From positions 1,098,995-1,162,994 of the forward strand of contig NZ_FNLC01000002.1 of the NCBI RefSeq assembly GCF_900104065.1: a stretch of 64,000 bases of DNA, given 5' to 3'. Under the pieces are notes generated by a model. That model worked only from the letters and a program-made list of their open reading frames with translations, was not told the origin of the DNA and searched no databases. Each line of letters starts with the position of its first letter. Positions within the stretch are counted from its first letter, which is position 1. The stretch is from Natronobacterium texcoconense. GTDB taxonomy: Archaea > Halobacteriota > Halobacteria > Halobacteriales > Natrialbaceae. This document shows, one piece after another, positions 36,885 to 46,076 of the stretch. The position numbers were made by a program, and so were the translations under genes.

Positions 36885-37793
36885 TCAACTATTTTCGACT
36901 GTCGACGCCTCCTGGTTGCTCCAGGGCAGCGCCGTCAGCACCATCTCCCTGTCGTACCGATCCGTGCTGAACAGCCCGAGACAGAACAGCCCGGCGACGG
37001 CCGCGGCGAGCCAGTTGCCGTAGAGGACGTTGATCGACCCCCACAGCAACACGAAGCTCACCAGGTCGTCGAGGACGAACTCGCACTCGCGGACGCGTTC
37101 GAGCAGGGCCTTCCGGTCGAAGGCGAGGTCGACCAGCGCGACGGCGACGGTGCCCGAGATCACCCAGCCGCCGTAGTTCGAGAGAGGAACGCCGTAGAAG
37201 CCGCCGGAGTCGAACGCCCAGAAGCCGATCGCGACAGCCGCGGGGTCGAGCACGACGTCGATCGCAACGACGGCGACGATCGCGACCGGGACCCTGACGA
37301 GGAGCCGCTCGCTCCAGTCGCCGAATACCAGTAACGTGAGCAGGTAGGCGTTCAACACGAGTGGAATGAAAAACAGCGGGAGCGCGATCGGGACCTCGCC
37401 GAAGAGCATCGGCCCAAGCTGGATCGTGTACTCGAAAGCGCCGTAGGGCCAGTCGGTCCGGACGCCGATCATCTCGATCGCGTACGTGTAGGCGGTCAGG
37501 ACGCCGAGACAGCCCAGCGCCCACCAGCCGATCCGGGGCAGGAGCCCCACGATTAGCGGCGAGCGCATAACCATCGTCCCGAACAGGATCAACAGCGGGT
37601 TGTACGCCAGCGGCTCCGGGAGCCACCCCTCCGCGCTTGCAACCAGCGTCACCGCGCCGATGACCGGGAAGACGACGGCGATCGTGAACCGATTCTCCCG
37701 GATGATCTCCTCGAGGCGGCGCTGTACGGCCCCACGCCGCTCGCTCACGTTCCGCTGTTCGTGGTCAGTCGCGTCGGTGTTCGGATTATCCAT
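36885..37793 (-). CDS. cruF: bisanhydrobacterioruberin hydratase CruF
   Basis: A 302-residue membrane protein with about seven hydrophobic segments and the CruF signatures VLTAYTYAIEMIGVRTDWPYG and FEYTIQLGPMLFGEVPIALP. CruF hydrates the C50 chain ends to finish bacterioruberin. The ATG at 37793 overlaps the lyeJ stop by 8 nt (ATGGATAA), so it is the last gene of the crtD-lyeJ-cruF operon. Confidence 0.88.
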   Translation of the reverse strand: MDNPNTDATDHEQRNVSERRGAVQRRLEEIIRENRFTIAVVFPVIGAVTLVASAEGWLPEPLAYNPLLILFGTMVMRSPLIVGLLPRIGWWALGCLGVLTAYTYAIEMIGVRTDWPYGAFEYTIQLGPMLFGEVPIALPLFFIPLVLNAYLLTLLVFGDWSERLLVRVPVAIVAVVAIDVVLDPAAVAIGFWAFDSGGFYGVPLSNYGGWVISGTVAVALVDLAFDRKALLERVRECEFVLDDLVSFVLLWGSINVLYGNWLAAAVAGLFCLGLFSTDRYDREMVLTALPWSNQEASTVENS

Positions 37794-38655
37794 GGACGAT
37801 CCTCCAGAGCCCACCCATCGTCAGTACGGCACCGACGACGGTGTTGATCGCCGGGAACCACCAGTAGGCACGATCGACGGCGACGCTCGAGGCGACAATC
37901 GCGACGAGCACGGGATAGACGAGCATGACGACCCCGAGCCGGTAGTCGAGCGCGCCGAACGCGACGGCGCTCGCGAGCCAGCACGCGCCACAGTAGGCGT
38001 ACGTCCGGCGTTCGCCGAGTACCGTCGCGGTCGTTCGGATCCCAGTTGCACGGTCGGGTTCGATGTCGGGAATAGCCGAAAAGGTGTGCATTCCCATCGC
38101 CCACAGCCAGCCACCCAGGATTGCGAGCGTTGGCGGCTGCGTCCCGGCGACGGCTGCGTAGGCCGCCACGCCGGGCGCGACGTAGAGCCCGTTCGAGACA
38201 GAATCCAGCAGTGGCGTCGTCTTGAACCGAAGCGGCGGCGCGCTGTAGGCGGCCCCCAGAACGAGGAAGACGACGATCCACGGCCAGGCCGCCGTCGGAA
38301 CGATTGGCACGAAAAGCAAGGGTAACGCACCACAGACCGTGGCGACGGCGGGGACGTACCGCTGCCCTCGATAGCGTGTCTCCCGATCGTCTTTCTTCGG
38401 GTTTTCGGCGTCGATCTCGCGGTCGTAGACGTCGTTGACGCCGTAGAGGAAGACGTTCGCCGGGACGAGAAAGTAGGCGAACAGGACGACGGCTGCGGGC
38501 ACGAACAGCTCCGCAGTGGTCTCGGCGGCGTAGGCGACACCGACCAGTACCGGTCCCGCAAGGTAGAGCCAGAACCGCGGCCGCGACAACACCAACAGGT
38601 ACCGGAGGTGGGCGACCAGTCGGACGTCACCTTCCGTAGACGCGGTTTCCGTCAT
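37786..38655 (-). CDS. lyeJ: lycopene elongase/hydratase (UbiA prenyltransferase)
   Basis: A 289-residue UbiA-type membrane prenyltransferase. The Asp-rich prenyl-diphosphate site is NDVYDREIDAENPKKDD; a second is IPDIEPDRATGIRTTA. In haloarchaea this enzyme adds C5 units to lycopene ends to reach C50 carotenoids. It lies 37 nt after crtD and overlaps cruF. Confidence 0.88.
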   Translation of the reverse strand: MTETASTEGDVRLVAHLRYLLVLSRPRFWLYLAGPVLVGVAYAAETTAELFVPAAVVLFAYFLVPANVFLYGVNDVYDREIDAENPKKDDRETRYRGQRYVPAVATVCGALPLLFVPIVPTAAWPWIVVFLVLGAAYSAPPLRFKTTPLLDSVSNGLYVAPGVAAYAAVAGTQPPTLAILGGWLWAMGMHTFSAIPDIEPDRATGIRTTATVLGERRTYAYCGACWLASAVAFGALDYRLGVVMLVYPVLVAIVASSVAVDRAYWWFPAINTVVGAVLTMGGLWRIVHG

Positions 38656-38692
38656 GATCAGCTCGCTCGCGCTCGAGCGGTCGGGCCCCGAT

Positions 38693-40174
38693 TCATCCGT
38701 GGTCCTCGAGTACCTTCTCGGCTGTCACCTCGCCGCTGATGAGACACATCGGGACGCCGATGCCCGGCGTCGTGTCGCCGCCGACGAAGTAGAGTCCGTC
38801 GACCTCCTTCGAGCGATGCGGTGGCCGAAAGAGCGCGGTCTGGCGAAGCGTGTGGGCGAGACCGAGCGCCGTCCCCTCGTAGCTGTTGTATCGACTGGCG
38901 AAATCCTCGATACAGAACCGTTCCTCGAGGACTATGCGATCCCGGAGGTCGGTGCCGGTGTTCTCGGCGAGATCGGCCAGCACCTCGTCGCGATACCGGT
39001 CGCGGATTTCGGGTGTGTCCTCGAGGCCGGGTGCGATCGGTACCAGCACGAACAGGTTGCTGTGGCCCTCGGGTGCGACGTCGTCGTCCGTTTCGGAGGG
39101 GACACAGACGTAGTAGGCGGGGTCGTCGGGCCACTGCGGGTCCTCGAAGATCTGATCGAAGTGGTCGTCCCAGTTGGTGGGGAGGACGAGGGTGTGGTGG
39201 GCGAGTTCCTCGACGTCGCCCTCGACGCCGAGATACAGCAGGAACGCGGAGGGAGCGTACGTCCGCGACTCCCAGTAGTCGGCGTCGTAGCCGCGTTGTT
39301 CGGGCGCGAGCAGGTCCTGCTCTGTGTGTGCATAATCCGTGTTGCTGACGACCAGATCGGGCTGGAGCGACCCGTCGGGTGTCTCGACGAGGAAGGCCCC
39401 CTCGCGACCCTTGATCGCCGTCGCCGGCCGGCCGGTATCGTACTCGACGCCCAGTTCTCGCCCGAGGTCGGCGATGCCGTCGATGACGCTCCCCATCCCA
39501 CCTTCGGGATACCAGACGCCGAGGTTGAAGTCGACGTGGCTCATCAGATTGTACAGCGCCGGCGTATTCTTCGGCGAGCCACCCAGAAACACCAGCGTGT
39601 ACTGCATGACTTGCTGGAGCTTCGGGTGGTCGAAGTAGCCCTCGACGTGGCCCTGCATCGATCCCAGCAGCGAGAGGCCCCGAGCCTGTCGAGCGACGTC
39701 CAGGTCCAGGTAATCTCGGAGCCGTTCCCGGTCCTCGTAGACGAAGTGTTTCATCCCGACCTCGTAGTTCTCCCGTGACGTCTCGAGGTACCGCTCGAGG
39801 GTCTCGCCCGCGCCTGGTTCGTACTCCTCGAAGACCTCCTTCGTTCGCTCGAGATCGGGCGTGACGTCGACCTGATCCCCGTCTTTGAAGAAGATTCGGT
39901 AGTGCGGATCGAGATGGGTGAGTTCGTAGTACTCCGACGGATATCGGTCGAAGTCCGCGAAGAACCGCTCGAAGACATCAGGCATCAGGTACCACGACGG
40001 CCCCATGTCGAACGCGAACCCATCCTGCTCGAGGCGACTCGCACGACCCCCCAGCTGTTCGTTCTTCTCGATGACTCGAACGTCGGCACCGGCGTCGGCG
40101 AGGTAGCAGGCCGTCGAGAGCCCCCCGATACCGCCACCGACTACGACGACCGAGTCACCGGCCAGCGATTGCAT
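38693..40174 (-). CDS. crtD: carotenoid 3,4-desaturase (CrtI/CrtD family)
   Basis: A 493-residue FAD-dependent carotenoid desaturase. The dinucleotide site is SVVVVGGGIGGLSTACYLAD, then VIEKNEQLGGRAS, and the C-terminal FAD motif is DGLYFVGGDTTPGIGVPMCL. Position next to lyeJ and cruF argues for the desaturase of bacterioruberin synthesis rather than phytoene desaturase; the two are hard to separate by eye. The ATG at 40174 begins MQSLAGDS; the long upstream open frame is antisense to other genes. Confidence 0.88.
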   Translation of the reverse strand: MQSLAGDSVVVVGGGIGGLSTACYLADAGADVRVIEKNEQLGGRASRLEQDGFAFDMGPSWYLMPDVFERFFADFDRYPSEYYELTHLDPHYRIFFKDGDQVDVTPDLERTKEVFEEYEPGAGETLERYLETSRENYEVGMKHFVYEDRERLRDYLDLDVARQARGLSLLGSMQGHVEGYFDHPKLQQVMQYTLVFLGGSPKNTPALYNLMSHVDFNLGVWYPEGGMGSVIDGIADLGRELGVEYDTGRPATAIKGREGAFLVETPDGSLQPDLVVSNTDYAHTEQDLLAPEQRGYDADYWESRTYAPSAFLLYLGVEGDVEELAHHTLVLPTNWDDHFDQIFEDPQWPDDPAYYVCVPSETDDDVAPEGHSNLFVLVPIAPGLEDTPEIRDRYRDEVLADLAENTGTDLRDRIVLEERFCIEDFASRYNSYEGTALGLAHTLRQTALFRPPHRSKEVDGLYFVGGDTTPGIGVPMCLISGEVTAEKVLEDHG

Positions 40175-40279
40175 AGCTCGATTGAATATTGCAGCAGTGA
40201 AAAACGTACTTCCTAACAGAGGTATCCGGGATGCGAGACAGCCCAGGGTTTCCTGTATATCCCGCCCATACTGGGTTGT

Positions 40280-40972
40280 ATGGACGGAACAGTCGTCGTC
40301 ACCGGTGGAACACGAGGAATCGGACGTGCCGTGGCCGACGCGTTCGTCGCGGACGGAGCAGCGGTCGCCGTCGGCGCTCGAGACGGCAACGACGTCGAGC
40401 AAACCGTCGACGAACTCGAGTCGGCGGGTGCGACCGCGACGGGCGTTCGAACCGACGTTCGCGACGAGTTCGACGTCGAGCGACTGGTCGAGACCGCCTC
40501 GCGGACCGGCGACGAGGGAATCGACGTCGTCGTCGCTGCAGCGGGCGTCTACCACGGCGAGTCCGGCGGGACGCCGACCGACGACGACTCCTACACGGCG
40601 TTCGACGATCACTGGCGGACCAACGGCCGGGGCGTCTTCGCGACGATTCGGGAGTCGTTGCCCCATCTCAACGAGGGTGCGCGCGTGCTCGTCCCAACGG
40701 GTTCCGTTGCCCGTGACGCTCAGCCGGGGTACGGATCGTACGCAATCTCGAAGGCGACCGCAGAGGCCGTGGTCCGCGGGTTCGCGGCCGACACCGAATA
40801 CGTCGTGGGCTGTCTCGAGCCGGGACGGGTCGCGACCGACCTCTCGGGCGGCCACGGTCGGGATCCCGATGACGTCGCCGAGATGTTCCTCTGGGCGGCG
40901 ACCGACGCCGACGCGGACGAACTGGACGGGAACGTACTCGGACTGAAAGAGTGGAAGAAAGCGACCCGGTGA
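40280..40972 (+). CDS. short-chain dehydrogenase/reductase
   Basis: A 230-residue classical SDR. Cofactor loop TGGTRGIGRA, DVVVAAAGVYHG, catalytic Ser in VPTGSVARDA and YGSYAISKA (Tyr and Lys). It probably uses NADP(H), since a basic residue follows the second strand (GARDGND). The C-terminal DADELDGNVLGLKEWKK is short. Substrate unknown. It is divergent from crtD. Confidence 0.88.
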   Translation: MDGTVVVTGGTRGIGRAVADAFVADGAAVAVGARDGNDVEQTVDELESAGATATGVRTDVRDEFDVERLVETASRTGDEGIDVVVAAAGVYHGESGGTPTDDDSYTAFDDHWRTNGRGVFATIRESLPHLNEGARVLVPTGSVARDAQPGYGSYAISKATAEAVVRGFAADTEYVVGCLEPGRVATDLSGGHGRDPDDVAEMFLWAATDADADELDGNVLGLKEWKKATR

Positions 40973-40977
40973 GAGAG

Positions 40978-42783
40978 CTACTCGTTCTCGTCTCCCTCGA
41001 GTCCGAGCACCTCGTTCAGTCCCAGATCGACGTCCGACCGGGACCGCGCGTAGGCGTACGACGCGACGAGCAAGACGACCCCGAGAACGAGGAAGGACAG
41101 CGTTCGTGCGACGGTATCCAGGTCCATGGTGTCGACGAGAAACACTTTCGCGGTCGCGAGGCCGAACACGCCGATCGCGAGCATCCGGAGCCCGCGAACC
41201 TCGAGTGCGAAGCCAGCCGCGAGCAAGGCAAGTCCGAGTAACACCCAGGCGATCGAGACGCCGACGCCCGAGAACTCGAGTGCAAGCACGAGGACGGCCA
41301 GCACGGTCGCCGCGGTCGCGTAGGCACCCTCGAGCGGCGGCAGGAACCGCTGTTCGGCGTCGGCGAGCGTCGATCGCCCGCCTGCGAACCACCACGCCAG
41401 TCCGTAGAAGGCCGCGATCGTGAGGGTGAACGCGACCGGACGGCCAGTTAGCGTCGCCAGCGGCTCGGCAGCGTCGAACGCCGGCAGTTCGCTCGCGTCG
41501 ACGGCGAGCAGTTTGAGGATCGTCGCCCCGGCGACGACGTGGCTTCCATACCGGAAGCCGGGTTCCTCGAGCACGTTCGCTGCCGTGACGCCGGCACAGA
41601 CGATCGCGAGCGCGCCGACCGTGCCCGCGAACGTGTCGGCGACGACGACGACGCCGAGAGCGAGGAAGACGACGGCGCCTGCCGCAGCGGTGCCGTCGGT
41701 GCGCACCGGTCGACGGTCGGTGACGGCGTAGGTTCCCCCGAGGAGGACTGCGACGGCGACTGCTCCGAGCCCCAGTGCGTCGGGAGCCACGTCCTCGACG
41801 GCGTTCTCGAGGAAGAGCGTCCCGAACGCGGCGTTGACGATCGGCAGAGCGATCACCCGGGCACGATACCAGCGGTTCTCGATATCGTCGGCGCCGCGTA
41901 ACACGTAGTCGCCAGTCTGGTAGACGACGAGCGCGAGGACGGCGACGGCGGCGATGGTAGTCGCCGACGGCTCGAGGTCGAGGAGCCACAGGAGCAGGAC
42001 GCCGTAGGTGGCGAACGTACTCGAGAGAACCAGCCGACTCCAGGGTTTGACGGTCGCGATTGCAACCAGCCCGCCCGCGAGCAACAGGACGTAGGCGGGC
42101 GTCAGGACGAGCGTCGCGGCGTCGGTACTCAACGCGGCGGTGACGTAGCCAAGCAGGAACGCCTCGCCGACGACCAGCGGCGCGCCGTCCCGGATCGAGA
42201 GCAGCGCCGTTCCAGCGACGAGTAGCGTCAACGCCAGGAGGACGGCCCACAGCGGCGTTCCGATCGCCTCGCGGTAGCCCTCGAAGCCGTAGGCGGCGTA
42301 GATGCTGAGGTACGCGATCGCCATTCCCGCGCCGGCGGCGATCCGGCCCCAGCGGACGTACCCCTGGCGCGTCGCGGCGTACCGCCCGCCGCCGAACAGC
42401 GCCAGGCCGCCGAGCGTTCCGATCGCGACGCGACCGAGCGGGCCGAGCAGTCCGGCTTCGATCGCCAACTGGACGAAAAAGGCGACGCCGATTACGAGGG
42501 CGGCCGCACCCGCGAGTCCGAGCCAGCGGATTCCGACGGCGAGTTCCCAGTCGCGACTCTCGTCGACCGTCGGTTCCTGTCCGTCAGTCTCGCTCTCAGC
42601 GGTCAGTGCATCCTCGGCAGGCGAGTCGGCCGTCGCTTCCACTCTCGTTTCCGTCGAACGCTCCTCTGGTCGTCTCTCGCTCGAGTCGAGTCGTTCCTCG
42701 ACGGACTCGAGTCGACGGTGGAGGGCGTCGACGTCGTCACGGAGACGGCGGACTTCCTGTCGAAGGTCCTCGTCGTCCTTCAT
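40978..42783 (-). CDS. DUF2339 polytopic membrane protein
   Basis: A 601-residue protein. Residues 1-45 form a coiled coil (LRQEVRRLRDDVDALHRRLE), followed by an acidic linker and then about eighteen or so hydrophobic segments starting at WELAVGIRWLGLAGAAALVIG, which is the DUF2339 signature. Function unknown in the literature I know. The ATG at 42783 is preferred to a GTG 12 nt upstream. It converges with the SDR, 5 nt apart. Confidence 0.82.
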   Translation of the reverse strand: MKDDEDLRQEVRRLRDDVDALHRRLESVEERLDSSERRPEERSTETRVEATADSPAEDALTAESETDGQEPTVDESRDWELAVGIRWLGLAGAAALVIGVAFFVQLAIEAGLLGPLGRVAIGTLGGLALFGGGRYAATRQGYVRWGRIAAGAGMAIAYLSIYAAYGFEGYREAIGTPLWAVLLALTLLVAGTALLSIRDGAPLVVGEAFLLGYVTAALSTDAATLVLTPAYVLLLAGGLVAIATVKPWSRLVLSSTFATYGVLLLWLLDLEPSATTIAAVAVLALVVYQTGDYVLRGADDIENRWYRARVIALPIVNAAFGTLFLENAVEDVAPDALGLGAVAVAVLLGGTYAVTDRRPVRTDGTAAAGAVVFLALGVVVVADTFAGTVGALAIVCAGVTAANVLEEPGFRYGSHVVAGATILKLLAVDASELPAFDAAEPLATLTGRPVAFTLTIAAFYGLAWWFAGGRSTLADAEQRFLPPLEGAYATAATVLAVLVLALEFSGVGVSIAWVLLGLALLAAGFALEVRGLRMLAIGVFGLATAKVFLVDTMDLDTVARTLSFLVLGVVLLVASYAYARSRSDVDLGLNEVLGLEGDENE

Positions 42784-42810
42784 AGACAGGTACACGTCAC
42801 ACCGATAACA

Positions 42811-42817
42811 TATAAAT
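42811..42817 (-). promoter_or_regulatory. TATA box for the DUF2339 gene
   Basis: ATTTATA on the minus strand, about 28 nt upstream of the ATG at 42783. The spacing suits a leaderless or very short-leader transcript. Confidence 0.5.
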
Positions 42818-42954
42818 CGAGGGGAGCGTCGTCCGGATCGGTACTGGCCATATCGGAGCCGTCGCTCGAGAGGGAGGCAGGTGCTACGAGCGTCGCTTCA
42901 GAAGAATGGTCTCTCGTACGACAGTACTACCGCGAACTCGACCGCAAATGTAAA

Positions 42955-43239
42955 TCAGTCGATATGGCCTTCGCGCCGGAGCTGATCGGCGTCCTGGCTG
43001 GTGTAGCGCCACTCGATGGTGGCCTTCTCGTCCTGCCAGTCCCAGGGTTCGGCGACGACGATGTCGTCTTGCTCGATCCAGGTTCGGTATTTCATCCGGC
43101 CGGGAATGCGGCCGAGACGTTCCTCGCCGTCCTCGCAGCGGAGCTGGACGTGGTTGCCACCGAGGTGTTCGGTTACGACGGCGAATACTTCATCGCTGTT
43201 GGGCATACGGAGGTTCCGTCGCCCGGAGTCTTCTGTCAC
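42955..43239 (-). CDS. eif1A: translation initiation factor aIF-1A
   Basis: A 94-residue OB-fold protein with the eIF1A signatures [25 protein letters not shown] and [15 protein letters not shown]. It helps 30S scanning and initiator tRNA placement. The start is GTG (MTEDSGRR). It diverges from nothing nearby; the YkgJ-type gene lies 65 nt upstream on the same strand. Haloarchaea often have several copies, so this need not be the only one. Confidence 0.92.
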   Translation of the reverse strand: MTEDSGRRNLRMPNSDEVFAVVTEHLGGNHVQLRCEDGEERLGRIPGRMKYRTWIEQDDIVVAEPWDWQDEKATIEWRYTSQDADQLRREGHID

Positions 43240-43304
43240 AATCTACCTACGAGCGGAAGACGTTTAAATGGTCGGAGAGTCGTGGTAGCACGACACAGTC
43301 ACCG

Positions 43305-43817
43305 TCACAGCTCCCGGTCCGACTCCGGATTCTCGAGTTCCCACAGGAGTTCCGGCAGGAACGCCTCGAGATTGTCGATCACCTTGCGGTCGCTGACGTC
43401 CAGTCCGTCGCAGTGATCGTGGGCCGAATCTCGAATGTCGACGTGGAGGTCTCCGTCCTCGAGCCAGACTGCAAGCGGGAAGACCGAACACCGCGTCGGT
43501 TTCCAGTCTTCCTCGAGATGGAGCGAACAGAGGCCGTCCTCCCGCAGGAAGGCACAGGCACAGCCGTCCTCGGCGACGTGATCGTCCCGATCTTTCTCCT
43601 CGCGAGTGACGAACTTCTCGCCGCGGAAGTCGGTCGTGTTCTCGGCGAGGTTGGCTCGCTGGGCGAGTTCGAGCAGGTCTCGATCGTACAGCAAGACGCC
43701 GTGGTGACAACACCAGGTACAGTCGTCGACGCACTCGAACGTGAGGTCCGGATCGAACTCGACGACGACCTCTCGATCGGGGTAGACTTCGACGCGTGTG
43801 GGGACCTCAGTGCTCAC
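43305..43817 (-). CDS. YkgJ family cysteine-cluster protein
   Basis: A 170-residue protein rich in paired cysteines: CVDDCTWCCHHG, then DGCACAFL, DGLCSLH and PTRCSVFP. This is the CxxCxxxC...C pattern of the zinc/iron cluster YkgJ family (UPF0153). A GTG start at 43817 gives VSTEVPTRVEV. Function unknown; a metal-binding or Fe-S role is likely. It is 49 nt downstream of the halocyanin. Confidence 0.82.
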   Translation of the reverse strand: MSTEVPTRVEVYPDREVVVEFDPDLTFECVDDCTWCCHHGVLLYDRDLLELAQRANLAENTTDFRGEKFVTREEKDRDDHVAEDGCACAFLREDGLCSLHLEEDWKPTRCSVFPLAVWLEDGDLHVDIRDSAHDHCDGLDVSDRKVIDNLEAFLPELLWELENPESDREL

Positions 43818-43866
43818 GTCAGCGGGGAGGGGCCGGGGTCGGAAGTGCCTTTCTCCCTGTAGTGAG

Positions 43867-44730
43867 TCACTCGATCTCGAGAGCACCGTACATGAACCCT
43901 GCGTGGGGCGAACAGTAGTACGGCTGGAGGCCGGACTCGTCGGCTTCCCACTCGACGGTATCGCCCTCGCTCGCGAGCGTCTCGTCGAACACGTCGCCGC
44001 CGCCGGAGCGATTCTCGAGGTCGTCCGTCGACGTAACCGTATGGAAGACGCCGTCGGTGTTGACCCACTCCACGGTGGTTCCCGCCTCGATCGTGACGAA
44101 TGCGGGATCGAAGACGAAGTCAGGTTCGTCGTCCTCGCCTTCACGGGTCTCGATCTCGACGCGATCCTCGCCGGTCAGGTCGACGAACTCCTCGTCGACC
44201 TCGTCGCGTGCGTCGTCGTCCTCGCCGTCTACCTCGGCGGGATCCTCGTGTATCTCCTCGACCGCTTCGAGGTCCGCCTCGTCGACGTCGCCGACGACGA
44301 GAGTACCGATCATGAACCCGACGTGGGGCTCGCAGTAGTAGTGCTGGATGCCCGCCTCGTCGGGCGTCCACTCGAACGTCTCCCCCTCCGAGTCGAGCGT
44401 CTCGTCGAACGCCTCGCTCGGCGTCCGCTCCTCGAGCGAGTCGGTCGCAGTCACGGTGTGGAAGACGCCGTCGGTGTTGACCCAGCGGACGGTAGTCCCG
44501 GGCTCGAGTTCGGCGACCGTGGGGTCGAAGACGAAGTCGGGTTCGTCGTCCTCGCCTTCGCGGGTCTCGATCTCGACGACGTCGTCGCTGTCGGCGTCCT
44601 CGTTCTCCGCGCCGTTTCCGTCTTCGTCCATCGACTCGTCGCCGAGACAGCCGGCGACCGTGATCGCGAGGCTACCACCGGCGATCGCCAGCAGCCGCCT
44701 TCGGCTCGAGCGGTCCGGAGACACGGTCAC
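43867..44730 (-). CDS. tandem halocyanin, Tat lipoprotein
   Basis: A 287-residue blue-copper protein. Residues 1-30 are a Tat signal with RRRLLAIAGG and the lipobox AGCLGD. Two plastocyanin domains follow (about 50-150 and 185-287). Each has the copper ligands His, Cys, His and Met: HTVTATD with YYCEPHVGFM, and HTVTSTD with YYCSPHAGFM. It carries single electrons on the outside of the membrane. The GTG start overlaps the stop of the next gene upstream (GTGA), so the two proteins are co-made. Confidence 0.9.
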   Translation of the reverse strand: MTVSPDRSSRRRLLAIAGGSLAITVAGCLGDESMDEDGNGAENEDADSDDVVEIETREGEDDEPDFVFDPTVAELEPGTTVRWVNTDGVFHTVTATDSLEERTPSEAFDETLDSEGETFEWTPDEAGIQHYYCEPHVGFMIGTLVVGDVDEADLEAVEEIHEDPAEVDGEDDDARDEVDEEFVDLTGEDRVEIETREGEDDEPDFVFDPAFVTIEAGTTVEWVNTDGVFHTVTSTDDLENRSGGGDVFDETLASEGDTVEWEADESGLQPYYCSPHAGFMYGALEIE

Positions 44731-45821
44731 TCCAGCGGCGTCGGCATGAACTCCCGATCGATCCCGACCTCGACCTCGCCCCAGGGCATCTCGTGGTCTC
44801 GCGTCGCGTGGTGGACGAGCCACGTGCCCCACTGATCGGGGTCCTGGCCGCCGTGACCGGCCTCCCAGCTGTCGGCCTCGTGTTTGTGGAAGTGGGTGAA
44901 CTCGTCCTCCTGGCCCGCCGGAACGTCGTCGCTGGTGAACTGGCCGCGGACGCCCATTCCGAAGTAGATGAGGTTCTCGGCTTCCTCGACGGCCGGCTCG
45001 TCCCAGTGGAGGAAGATGAACGTCTCCTCGCTGACCCACTTCCAGACGTGTGCGGGCGTGCCGTGTGGAGCGTCGTCCTGACCGGTCGTCCAGCTATCGT
45101 CGAATATCTCGAGGAGTTCGTCGCGGTCCTCGTCCTCGAGGTCCCCTTCGCCGGCGTCGGGGGCCTCCCAGTCGACGTCGTGACCTTCGCTTCCCTCCTC
45201 GGGCGGCGTCGGCATGAAGCCGTAGTCGACCTGGGGTTCGATCGGCTCGTCGTGGAAGGGGTACTCGATCTCTCGAACCGCGATGTGGGTGAGCCAGTAC
45301 CCCTCGTCGCCCGTCTCGCCGCCGTGGCCACCCTCCCAGCTATCGGCCGTGTGCTGATGGAAGTGGGTGAACTCCTCGCTGGGTTGGCTCTCCTCCGTAA
45401 ACAGTCCCTTCTGCCCGATCGTGATGTAGTCGAGTTCGGTCGCTTCCTCCGGGTTCGGATCGTCGAAGTGGAGGCCGATCAGGTTCTCGTCGCTAACCCA
45501 CTTCCAGACGTGTCGTGGCGTGTAGACTCGTTCGTCGCCTTCGACCTCGTGTTGTCCCTCGCTCATCGGCTGATCGTCGAAGGCGTCGACCAGCGCGGCG
45601 ACGTCGTCCTCCGAGAGCGACTCCCCCTCCGGAGTCGGCTCGAGGCTCGCGAGGTCCGCGTCGTCGCCGTTCTCCGTTTCGTCTATGGGCTCTTCGTCGC
45701 CGTTCTCGTCGGCCGCTGCCTCGTCGTCACCGAGACAGCCGGCGACTGCGACGGCACCGCCGGCCCCCAGTAGTTGTATCGCGCGTCGTCGGTTTATCGT
45801 CCGCAGTCGGTCGGGTGACAT
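44727..45821 (-). CDS. His-rich tandem-repeat Tat lipoprotein, unknown family
   Basis: A 364-residue protein with a Tat signal (NRRRAIQLLGAGG) and lipobox VAGCLGD. After an acidic linker come two copies of a module of about 120 residues. Each has RHVWKWV or AHVWKWV, GLHF/FLHW, FTHFHQHTADSWEGGHGG or FTHFHKHEADSWEAGHGG, and ends with GFMPTP/EFMPTP. The many His residues near conserved Glu, Trp and Met suggest metal or heme binding, which is inference. I do not recognise the family. It is translationally coupled to the tandem halocyanin. Confidence 0.75.
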   Translation of the reverse strand: MSPDRLRTINRRRAIQLLGAGGAVAVAGCLGDDEAAADENGDEEPIDETENGDDADLASLEPTPEGESLSEDDVAALVDAFDDQPMSEGQHEVEGDERVYTPRHVWKWVSDENLIGLHFDDPNPEEATELDYITIGQKGLFTEESQPSEEFTHFHQHTADSWEGGHGGETGDEGYWLTHIAVREIEYPFHDEPIEPQVDYGFMPTPPEEGSEGHDVDWEAPDAGEGDLEDEDRDELLEIFDDSWTTGQDDAPHGTPAHVWKWVSEETFIFLHWDEPAVEEAENLIYFGMGVRGQFTSDDVPAGQEDEFTHFHKHEADSWEAGHGGQDPDQWGTWLVHHATRDHEMPWGEVEVGIDREFMPTPLE

Positions 45822-45978
45822 ACGTACTACGCTAGGGGCGACTTGCTGATGGTGCTATGGTGGTTGTGCACACCAAACACACTTGGGGCGTAGATATATG
45901 CCGAAGGAACCGTACCGAGCGGCGGTAGCAATCGATTTTCGAAGTCGATACCGGCCCGTCCCACGACGACATCGCCCA

Positions 45979-46060
45979 ATAGTAACAACTGCAACTAGTT
46001 ACACACTGATCGCACAGCTGTCGTGCGGTCAGGTGTGCAGTAACTTGCAGTGGCTACTAT
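45979..46060. repeat. 82-bp imperfect palindrome
   Basis: The left arm from 45979 and the right arm to 46060 pair over almost their whole length with small bulges: ATAGTAACAACTGCAA with TTGCAGTGGCTACTAT (14 of 16), GTTAC with GTAAC, ACAC with GTGT, CGCACAGC around the centre with GTCGTGCG. It starts 17 nt after the stop of the HTH gene at 46077 and is upstream of the His-rich lipoprotein (start 45821). It may be a terminator, an operator array or a foldback element. Confidence 0.5.
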
Positions 46061-46076
46061 AGTAACCGACGCGAGC

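Noticed and set aside
40175-42250. Extension of the crtD frame by about 690 codons
   Set aside because: It runs antisense through the SDR gene and in another frame through the DUF2339 gene; Arg-rich and without family features. crtD begins at 40174.
45840-45900. TGTGCACA and nearby words as an operator
   Set aside because: An 8-bp self-complementary word is too short to claim without conservation data.
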